51,777 bases of DNA from a virus, in IMG/VR virus record IMGVR_UViG_3300018910_000019, positions 1 to 51,777 of that record. The stretch is one strand, 5' to 3'. Below the pieces are notes generated by a model. The model was not told the origin of the DNA and did not search any database. It saw only the letters and a list, made by a program, of their open reading frames with translations. Below are positions 45,586 through 51,777 of this stretch, piece by piece. The translations under genes were made by a program, and so were the position numbers. How positions within the stretch are numbered: the first letter of the stretch is position 1; each line of letters begins with the position of its first letter.

Positions 45586-45891
45586 ATGGGGAGCCGATTC
45601 GATCCGTACGACAGCGAGCTTCGGAACTGCTGGTGTCCGCGCTGCAAGGCGTTGGCGAATGCCCACGCGAGGCACATACCAAGTGCGCTCGACGATGCCT
45701 CTGAAGACCTGTTCAAGGCACTGAAGGCCGGCACCCACCGCCACGAGGGGCCACGCGTCTCGCTGACGAAGTGGGACCCCATGAAGTACCGCAATGACGG
45801 GTGGCAGTTGCGCGAGGGGCTCGGCATCGGCGTCACCACGGGCGGCGTGACGGGAAGCGTCCGCCGGCACGCGTCACGAGGGGAGAAGTAG
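45586..45891 (+). CDS. Hypothetical protein preceding the primase
   Basis: 101 aa from ATG 45586 (GAGGGAGAGGG upstream). NCWCPRCKALANAHARH gives C-x-C-x2-C near residues 15-20, a possible zinc site; the rest is helical and basic. No family recognised. Stop overlaps the primase start (TAGTG). Confidence 0.62.
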   Translation: MGSRFDPYDSELRNCWCPRCKALANAHARHIPSALDDASEDLFKALKAGTHRHEGPRVSLTKWDPMKYRNDGWQLREGLGIGVTTGGVTGSVRRHASRGEK

Positions 45892-48365
45892 TGCGACTGT
45901 CCGACATCTTGGGGCGATTGGACGGCATCGAGGAGGACCACGACGGACACCTTGCGCTCTGCCCCGCACACAACGATCGGAACCACGCCAGCCTGAAACT
46001 CACGCTGAAGGCGGACGGCATGCTTCTCATGGTGTGCCGGACCGGGTGCCCGAAGCCCAAGATCCTGGAGAAGATGCGGCTTCGGGAGTCCGACCTTTAC
46101 GACGTCGTGAACGACTTGGGCGCGTCGACGATCAGCGCGAAGGCGCCGGAGAGCATCGGCCCCGGTGAGATCGCTGGCCTGAAGATGTTCGTCGACGAGA
46201 CGTCGGCCGCGCTGGAGCCCGACTCAGAGACGGCGTTGTACATCTTCGACCGCTTCGGCGTAACGGTGGAGCTGGCGGAGGACTTGGGCGTCGGCTACGC
46301 GGCCCCGGGCTTCCGTCCTCAGCCGTGGCTCTCCCGGGGCTTCACGCGGTACCCCCGCGTGACTGTGCCTCTCGCCGGTTTCGACGGCGTGGCCCGCGGA
46401 CTCCAGGGGCGCGACCTCTCCGGGAAGTGCCCCGCACGGTGGGTCTCTCTGACGAACGTCGACGGGAAGCAGTGGGCGAAGTACGGCGTCATGCGCTCCG
46501 GTGCCGGCTACGACACCGTACTCATCTGCGAGGGTCCGGGCGACGCGCTGACGGCTGTCGGCGCGGGCTACGATGCCGTGGCCATCCGCGGCGCGGGGCT
46601 CGCCCGTAACGCGGCCCTCGTCGCCGAACTCGCCGACGGCCTCCGGGACCTGGACGTCGTCATCGCCGGCGACCGTGACCGGGCGGGCGCGGGCTTCACG
46701 GACTCCCTCGCCGTCGCCCTCGTCCGTGCGGGCGTCATGGTGCGCCGCCTGGAGATCCCGCACGACGGGGACGACCTGACGGACTGGCGCGAGCGGGATC
46801 CGGAGTCCTTCCCGGGGCAGCTCCACGCGGCTGTGCGATCCGCGGCCGTCGTCGAGCTGGAGGCGCCGGCCCCGGCCCCCGCCTCCTCAACTGAGGTCGA
46901 CGTCCAGGACACGGACGCCGCCCTTCAGTCGATGTCTGCCTCCGCCCGCGAGATGTTCGACTCGACTGACGTCGGGCTCGCCGTGCGACTGCGCGACTAC
47001 ATGCGGCAGAGTGGCGGGGGAGTGCGATACGCCCGCGGGCTGGGGTTCCTCGTGTGGGACGGAACCATCTGGACGCCGAACCCGGATGCTGTCCGCGAGG
47101 CGCTGCACCGTATGGGCGCCGAGATGATCGCGGAGGGGAGTGACTGGGAGCGGAAGCTCGCTCTCAAGGCACTGACGAACAAGCACATCGACGGGATCTT
47201 GAAGGAGCTGCCGTCGGTGCCCGGAGTGCCAGCGAAGGCCGACGCGTTCGACGCGCACCCGGAACTCCTGTCGGTCGCCAACGGAACGATCAACCTCCGT
47301 ACCGGAGCCATGCACCCGCACACCCCGGCGGACATGATCACGAAGCGTCTCGATGTGGCCTACGACCCGTCGGCAGAGGCGGATAGGTGGGAGAGGTTCC
47401 TCACGGAGATCTTTCCGAACCACCCTGAGCTGCCGGAGTACATGCGCCGGCTCGTCGGGTACGGAATCACCGGGTCGACGTCGGAGCAGTGCTTCGCCTT
47501 CCTCCACGGGGGCGGGGCGAACGGGAAGAGTGCCTTCCTCGACGCGATCCTGTACGTCTTCCGCGGGATCACGAAGAGCACCGAATTCAGCACCTTCGAG
47601 CAGCGCACGGCCGTCGGCCAGGCGTCGCCCGAACTCGCCTCGCTCCGCGGGGCGCGGCTGGTGACGGCGAGCGAGACGGAGAAGTACAGCCGACTCGCGG
47701 AGGCACTGGTCAAGCAGCTCACGGGCGGCGACCCGGTGACGTGCAGGTTTTTGAATCAAAATCCGTTCACCTACGTACCCAGCTTCCTCCTGCTCGTCGC
47801 CGGTAACTACAAGCCGGCGATCCTGAGCCAGGACTTGGGTGTCTGGCGACGGGTGAAGCTCGTCCCGTTCGAAGCGACGTTCCGCGGTGCTAAGGCGGAC
47901 ACGTCCCTTCCGGCGAAGCTCAGGGACGAGGCGGAGGGCATTCTCGCGTGGGCCGTTCGCGGCGCGCAGGAGTGGTACGAGCACGGACTCCAGGAGCCCG
48001 CGTCCGTCCAGGCGGCGACGCAGGACTACCGGGAGTCGGAGGACCGCCTCCAGGAGTTCCTTACGGCCCGCTGCGTCCAGGAACGAGGCGCCCGCGTCGC
48101 TCCGATGGCCATTCGCCGTGCCTACGCGGAGTGGGCGGAGGACGCAGGGCTGAGCCGGAAGGAGATCTTGTCCGGTTGGGCGCTGGGCGTCGAGCTGGAG
48201 AGCCGCGACTTCACCAAGAGCAAGCGTGGTGGTCGATGGGGCTTTGAAGGCCTCCGGCTGAAGACCGACGAGGAGATTCAGGCGACGAACGTCGCAGATC
48301 AGGAGCCGGCCGACGAGCCGGAGGCAGGCGCAGACATCTTCGGACAGCAGAAGGAGGCAGCGTGA
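45891..48365 (+). CDS. Primase-helicase (CHC2-like zinc, TOPRIM, D5-type helicase)
   Basis: 824 aa from GTG 45891. Zinc motif C24-x2-H27 and C49-x3-C53; TOPRIM with VLICEGPGDAL (about 210-220) and IAGDRDRAG (about 258); a D5_N-like region; then an SF3 helicase with Walker A GGGANGKS (about 540-547). Such proteins synthesise primers and unwind DNA at the fork; phiC31 has a similar one. The following polymerase gene overlaps by 4 nt. Confidence 0.92.
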   Translation: MRLSDILGRLDGIEEDHDGHLALCPAHNDRNHASLKLTLKADGMLLMVCRTGCPKPKILEKMRLRESDLYDVVNDLGASTISAKAPESIGPGEIAGLKMFVDETSAALEPDSETALYIFDRFGVTVELAEDLGVGYAAPGFRPQPWLSRGFTRYPRVTVPLAGFDGVARGLQGRDLSGKCPARWVSLTNVDGKQWAKYGVMRSGAGYDTVLICEGPGDALTAVGAGYDAVAIRGAGLARNAALVAELADGLRDLDVVIAGDRDRAGAGFTDSLAVALVRAGVMVRRLEIPHDGDDLTDWRERDPESFPGQLHAAVRSAAVVELEAPAPAPASSTEVDVQDTDAALQSMSASAREMFDSTDVGLAVRLRDYMRQSGGGVRYARGLGFLVWDGTIWTPNPDAVREALHRMGAEMIAEGSDWERKLALKALTNKHIDGILKELPSVPGVPAKADAFDAHPELLSVANGTINLRTGAMHPHTPADMITKRLDVAYDPSAEADRWERFLTEIFPNHPELPEYMRRLVGYGITGSTSEQCFAFLHGGGANGKSAFLDAILYVFRGITKSTEFSTFEQRTAVGQASPELASLRGARLVTASETEKYSRLAEALVKQLTGGDPVTCRFLNQNPFTYVPSFLLLVAGNYKPAILSQDLGVWRRVKLVPFEATFRGAKADTSLPAKLRDEAEGILAWAVRGAQEWYEHGLQEPASVQAATQDYRESEDRLQEFLTARCVQERGARVAPMAIRRAYAEWAEDAGLSRKEILSGWALGVELESRDFTKSKRGGRWGFEGLRLKTDEEIQATNVADQEPADEPEAGADIFGQQKEAA

Positions 48366-50320
48366 GGCACTACACCTTCCCTCTCTTGGGGCGCGAGTTC
48401 CCGGTGCGGGTTCCGGAGCGCCCTGAGGAGCTGTCCGAGTTCATCGCGTGGGCCGCGCGGCAGACACAGCCGATCGCGGTCGACACCGAAACGCACGGGC
48501 TTGAGATCCTGTCCGGTGACCCGGAGTACGTCCGCCTGGTCCAGTTCGGTAACCAGGATGAGGCGTGGACCATCCCGACGGAGCTGGGGGAGCCGTTTAA
48601 GGAAGCGGCCCGCCAGGCGCTGCGGATCCTCATACCGGGGCCCGGGATCACGGGCCACAACTTCCACGGCTTCGATGCTCCGGCGCTCCACGTGCACCTG
48701 GGCATGGACTACGACGAGCTGTGCCGCAATGCCATCGACACGATGCTCCTGTCCAAGCTCGTCGACCCGCGCTCCGTGCACGAAGGCGGTATCGGCTCCA
48801 GCCTGAAGCCGCTCTCCGACCACTACATCGACCCGACGGCCGCGGACACGCAGGGCGACTTGACGGCCGTGTTCCGGAGCTTGGGCCTGACGAAGGCGGT
48901 CGGCTTCAGCCGGATCGACCTCTGGCACCCGATCTATCAGTCGTATGCCGGAGGTGACGTCATCCTGACGGCCCGCCTCCGCCCCAAGCTGGAAGCCGAA
49001 CTTCGCCGCTTCGGTGTCCCTCAGCGCCTCGTCGACTACGAACACGAGGTAGCCCGCATCTGCGGGCACATGCAGATCCGCGGCCTCCTGCTCGATCAGG
49101 ACTACACGCGGCATCTGGCCGACGAGCTGAGGAAGGAGGAAGAGGAGAACACGCGGATCGTCCGCTCCTACGGCGTCGAGAAATTGGGCAGTCCCGCGCA
49201 GATTGCCGAGGCGTTGATCGGCATGGGGGAGTCCCTGACGGAGCGCACGGCCGGCGGTGCCATCAAGGCGGACAAGAGCGTGCTGTGTGCACTCGCAGAC
49301 ACGGACCTCTACGGCAACCGACTCCACGTCCGCACGCCCAACCCGCTCGCCGTGGCCGTCATCAAGGCCAAGCGGGCGGCGAAGTGGCGTTCGGCCTACG
49401 CGGACAACTTCCTTGCGACGGTGGACAGGAACGGCCGTATCCATCCGGGCATCCGGACCATGCAGGCGCGGACGGGGCGTATGTCCGTCACGAACCCGGC
49501 GGTGCAGACTCTCCCGTCGGGTGACTGGAAGATCCGCAGGGCGTTCCTGGCGGAACCGGGACACCGCATCATCTCCGTCGACTTTCAGGCCGTTGAACTG
49601 CGCGTTCTGGCGGCCCTGGCGGGGGTGAAGAGGATGAAGGAGGCCATCAACGCCGGCCGCGACCTCCACTCCTTCACCGCGGAGTTGGTCTTCGGCCCCG
49701 ACTTCACCCCGAAGCACCGCAAGATCAGTAAGGCGATCGGCTTCGGCGTGGTGTACGGCGGCGGGGCGACGACGATTCAGCGCCAGACGGGCGCCCCGAT
49801 GGAAGAGGTCAAGCGCGCCGTCGCTGCCTACCACCGTGCCTATCCCGAGGTGCGACGGGCGGCTAACCGGTGGCAGCGTGAGGCGTTCGCGAACGGGATG
49901 GTCACGACGTCCGTGACGGGCCGACGGCTGCCGCTGGACCGTGACCGGACCTACGCCGTGACGAACTACCAAGTCCAGTCCGCGGCCCGGGATTGCTTGG
50001 GTCAGGCCCTGATCAACATGGACAAGACGGGCCTTCTGCCGTACCTCCGACTTCCGGTTCATGACGAGGTCATCGCGTCGGCACCGGAGAGGGAGGCGGA
50101 AGAGATCGCGCGCGCCATCGGCGAGTGCATGACCTTCAACCTGTTCGGCGTCCCCATCGACTCGGACCCCGACGTCAGCGGACAGAGTTGGGGGAGCCTG
50201 TACATGAAGGACCACAAGGACAAGTACATCCCCGATCTGCTCATCGAGCACGATCCGTGGTTCGCCGCGCGGCCGGCGGAGGCGCATCGGATGCGGGAGC
50301 CGGAGGCGGTTGCAGCATGA
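48362..50320 (+). CDS. Family A DNA polymerase
   Basis: 652 aa from GTG 48362. 3'-5' exonuclease: VDTETHGLEI (D41, E43), GHNFHGFDAP; polymerase motif A RIISVDFQAVELR (D near 407), motif B RKISKAIGFGVVYGG (about 453), motif C PVHDEV (about 566-570). It replicates phage DNA with proofreading. Length and motifs match phage T7/phiC31-like polymerases. Overlap with the HNH gene downstream by 4 nt (ATGA). Confidence 0.95.
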   Translation: MRHYTFPLLGREFPVRVPERPEELSEFIAWAARQTQPIAVDTETHGLEILSGDPEYVRLVQFGNQDEAWTIPTELGEPFKEAARQALRILIPGPGITGHNFHGFDAPALHVHLGMDYDELCRNAIDTMLLSKLVDPRSVHEGGIGSSLKPLSDHYIDPTAADTQGDLTAVFRSLGLTKAVGFSRIDLWHPIYQSYAGGDVILTARLRPKLEAELRRFGVPQRLVDYEHEVARICGHMQIRGLLLDQDYTRHLADELRKEEEENTRIVRSYGVEKLGSPAQIAEALIGMGESLTERTAGGAIKADKSVLCALADTDLYGNRLHVRTPNPLAVAVIKAKRAAKWRSAYADNFLATVDRNGRIHPGIRTMQARTGRMSVTNPAVQTLPSGDWKIRRAFLAEPGHRIISVDFQAVELRVLAALAGVKRMKEAINAGRDLHSFTAELVFGPDFTPKHRKISKAIGFGVVYGGGATTIQRQTGAPMEEVKRAVAAYHRAYPEVRRAANRWQREAFANGMVTTSVTGRRLPLDRDRTYAVTNYQVQSAARDCLGQALINMDKTGLLPYLRLPVHDEVIASAPEREAEEIARAIGECMTFNLFGVPIDSDPDVSGQSWGSLYMKDHKDKYIPDLLIEHDPWFAARPAEAHRMREPEAVAA

Positions 50321-50748
50321 CCCCCGCACGTCTCGCCCCACCGACACCGGGTCGCACAGCCAGAGTTGACCGCACGGTGGCGGGATCCCGCCCCTCTGCC
50401 GTGAGGTCTATACCTCGTCCCATGCGCACCACGCCCTCTCTGCGATCCCCGGAACCGCCCCTTCACCCCACCCGCCGTGACGCTCTGCGACGGTGGGAGG
50501 AGTTGGATGAGTGGTCCTGCGCATACTGTGACGCCTCGTTCGGCCGGATGGTTGTAGCGGAGGTGGATCACGTGGTTCCACTTGCGCGTGGTGGTGTTCA
50601 CGAATTCTTCAACCTTGCTCCGGCGTGCGCCGAGTGCAACAGGTCGAAGGGCCCTGCCGACGTCGCTGAGTGGCTGTCCAGAAGCGCAGGTGAGAGCTTC
50701 ACGGCGAAGGATGTGGGCAGCTACGCAAAGCAACCTGACGCCGCCTAG
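50317..50748 (+). CDS. HNH endonuclease
   Basis: 143 aa from ATG 50317. A long Pro/Arg-rich N-terminus (1-55), then C-A-Y-C, VDHVVPLARGGVHEFFNLAPACAECNRSKG (zinc Cys4 plus catalytic His in DHVV). A free-standing HNH nuclease following the polymerase, as is common for homing-type nucleases; a recombination role is also possible. Confidence 0.85.
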   Translation: MTPARLAPPTPGRTARVDRTVAGSRPSAVRSIPRPMRTTPSLRSPEPPLHPTRRDALRRWEELDEWSCAYCDASFGRMVVAEVDHVVPLARGGVHEFFNLAPACAECNRSKGPADVAEWLSRSAGESFTAKDVGSYAKQPDAA

Positions 50749-50996
50749 GGGGCGCGCTTCACAAGTCGTCCACATAACAACTAGGTAACGCCGATTGTTG
50801 AAGTCTGTTGTGTGTCGGCCGACATAACGGCAGGTGAGATGGGGTGACCGACGCAAGCAGAGCGCCCGATCGGTTATGAAGGTCGGACATTTGCACGCCA
50901 AACGCCCGCGTGACTAGCCGTGATCCGGACACGCGGCAATTGCCCGTAGGGGAGAGTGTGACTTACAGTCCTGATCACGCCACAGACGGACATCGA
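50749..50996. other. Gap with palindrome and promoter-like boxes
   Basis: No confident gene before 50997 (if the longer start at 50910 is not used). A perfect 12-bp palindrome TGTCGGCCGACA (50813-50824) lies between two CATAAC boxes. TTGCCC, 18 nt, TACAGT (50940-50969) is a possible promoter for the next gene. Confidence 0.4.
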
Positions 50997-51359
50997 ATGA
51001 GCGAACTCCTCGGCGCACTTGAGCACTTGGTGATCGAGATCCGCCAATTCGTGGCCGCCTACGGCGACGCAAGTACCATGCCTGGCCGCCGACAGTCAGG
51101 GATGGATGCGGACGGGGCCCGGCAGGTGACGCACGGACCGAACCGCCCGACGGAAGTGGTAGCGCTCGACGAGCGCCGCCTGGCCCTACAAGCAGAACTC
51201 AAAACCGGCGCCCACTGGCTGGCATACGCAGTAGCTGCCGCTAGGGGCGTCTCCGCATCCATGGATCGTGCGCTCTCCCGCTGGGAGGGGGAGGACACGA
51301 TTCTCTACCCTCCCGGGGGAAACGTTGATCATTGTAACGGGGCCGCAGAGCACGGATGA
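50910..51359 (+). CDS. Hypothetical helical protein (start uncertain)
   Basis: 149 aa from GTG 50910, or 120 aa from ATG 50997 (MSELLGALEHLVIEIRQFVAAYG). The internal start fits a promoter-like TTGCCC-N18-TACAGT upstream. Helices (DERRLALQAELKTGAHWLAYAVAAARGVSASMDRALSRWEG) suggest a coiled-coil or small four-helix protein. No family recognised. Confidence 0.6.
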   Translation: MTSRDPDTRQLPVGESVTYSPDHATDGHRMSELLGALEHLVIEIRQFVAAYGDASTMPGRRQSGMDADGARQVTHGPNRPTEVVALDERRLALQAELKTGAHWLAYAVAAARGVSASMDRALSRWEGEDTILYPPGGNVDHCNGAAEHG

Positions 51360-51546
51360 CGAGCGGGGCCTCATCGCTGAGGTGGCCGGCGTGCTCGACG
51401 GTCTCCCTGCCTACAGCGTGACCCTCCAGTGGGCCGCCGCAACGGCGCTGTACGTCCTCAGCGGCTGGGAGAAGTGCCCGACGGCAGTAGCTGACGTAGC
51501 CATCGCTGAGACGTTCAAGATCATGGTGAAGTACCTGTCCGCCTGA
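51325..51546 (+). CDS. Small hypothetical protein
   Basis: 73 aa from TTG 51325 with GGGGGA 4 nt upstream, overlapping the previous gene. IIVTGPQSTDDERGLIAEVAGVLDGLPAYSVTLQWAAATALYVL: alpha/beta start and a helical end. An upstream GTG frame start is possible but has no ribosome site. Function unknown. Confidence 0.58.
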   Translation: MIIVTGPQSTDDERGLIAEVAGVLDGLPAYSVTLQWAAATALYVLSGWEKCPTAVADVAIAETFKIMVKYLSA

Positions 51547-51552
51547 GAAGAA

Positions 51553-51570
51553 GCGTCAAACGACTAGCGC
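51553..51570 (-). promoter_or_regulatory. Operator-like 18-bp dyad, copy 6
   Basis: GCGTCAAACGACTAGCGC, identical to the copy at 30100. It begins 7 bp after a stop codon and precedes a terminator. Confidence 0.65.
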
Positions 51571-51577
51571 GTCTACG

Positions 51578-51608
51578 GCCCCCGTTCCCTGCGAGGGACG
51601 GGGGCTTT
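51578..51608 (+). terminator. Intrinsic terminator
   Basis: GCCCCCGT/ACGGGGGC with an inner CCC/GGG, followed by TTTCGTTT. It closes the polymerase-HNH unit. Confidence 0.85.
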
Positions 51609-51653
51609 CGTTTCCCCAATTCAGTGTGTGACGCAGGTCACTTAAGTCTCCGC

Positions 51654-51690
51654 GTCACAACTGTCTCCGATTCCCCCATCACCTAAGTAC
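51654..51690 (+). promoter_or_regulatory. Conserved phage early promoter-like element, copy E
   Basis: GTCACA, 11 nt, TTCCCCCATCACCTAAGTAC. The 3' end is the most diverged of the five. It ends 25 bp before the ATG at 51716. Confidence 0.65.
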
Positions 51691-51715
51691 GCCAACCACT
51701 CACGAAGGAGCGGCC

Positions 51716-51777
51716 ATGAATCAGGTCGAGGTCACGGACGAGCAGATCAAGGCCGCGCAGGCGGGGGACAGCGACGC
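51716..51777 (+). CDS. Start of a gene, sigma-factor-like N-terminus (partial)
   Basis: ATG 51716 follows AAGGAG. The 20 residues present (MNQVEVTDEQIKAAQAGDSD) resemble the first helix of sigma-70-family proteins, where a D/E-x-x-I-x-x-A-x-x-GD-x-D/E pattern is usual. The assignment is tentative, because most of the protein lies beyond the window. Confidence 0.4.
   Translation, partial: MNQVEVTDEQIKAAQAGDSD

Noticed and set aside
48299-50347. 682-codon open frame on the minus strand opposite the polymerase
   Set aside because: A GC-rich shadow: the plus strand encodes a motif-complete family A polymerase, and the minus frame has a random Arg/Val/Asp-rich composition with no domain.

Overview
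The window is the left end of a Streptomyces-type temperate phage integrated in a high-GC actinomycete chromosome. Positions 1 to about 1950 are host DNA: the end of an unrecognised gene, a MazG-like pyrophosphohydrolase, a DUF6099-like protein, a small divergent gene, and the first 34 codons of an F420-dependent LLM-class oxidoreductase. That oxidoreductase gene is cut at about 1950 by the left attachment junction (attL). A large serine integrase of the phiC31/phiBT1 type starts about 60 bp later. The prophage runs off the right edge, so attR is not visible.

Layout of the prophage: (1) 2012-6334, integrase, a long non-coding block, two tiny genes, a tRNA cluster (Asp, Pro and a shortened tRNA-like RNA), three hairpins resembling type I-E CRISPR repeats, a 69-codon gene, and one minus-strand lipoprotein gene that looks like a lysogenic-conversion (moron) gene. 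(2) 6404-16269, HNH endonuclease, a lone primase/polymerase-like protein, small and large terminase, portal, MuF-like protein, scaffold, decoration protein, gpE-like capsid and the neck genes. (3) 16334-26899, major tail protein, a gpG/gpGT frameshift pair with a GGGAAAG slip site, a tape measure carrying two wall-hydrolase domains, and minor tail genes. (4) 26967-30032, amidase endolysin, two small membrane proteins, a collagen-like fibre and a dNMP kinase. (5) 30159-31628, an SprT-like protein and a candidate DNA-binding regulator. (6) 31872-45491, a RecB-like nuclease, HNH, RNA ligase, and about 25 very small, translationally coupled genes with a C92-type peptidase, a gp3-like recombination directionality factor, a frameshifted C5 cytosine methyltransferase and an Hjc-like resolvase. 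(7) 45586 to the end, primase-helicase, family A DNA polymerase, HNH, small genes and the first codons of a gene whose N-terminus resembles a sigma factor.

Non-coding signals are unusually rich. A 37-bp promoter-like element occurs five times with an invariant 11-nt spacer, each 25-60 bp before the first gene of an early transcription unit. An 18-bp imperfect dyad occurs six times, five of them between transcription units, and looks like a dispersed operator or stoperator set. A long hairpin with changed but still paired middle arms occurs twice (3921 and 31679), in similar surroundings. Strong terminator hairpins separate the units.

How it fits together: early promoters drive replication, nucleotide metabolism and the RDF; packaging, head, tail and lysis genes follow the usual siphovirus order. 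In the lysogen the regulator near 30873 (inferred), the integrase and the minus-strand lipoprotein are the likeliest expressed genes. All functions are read from sequence motifs by eye; no database search was done.
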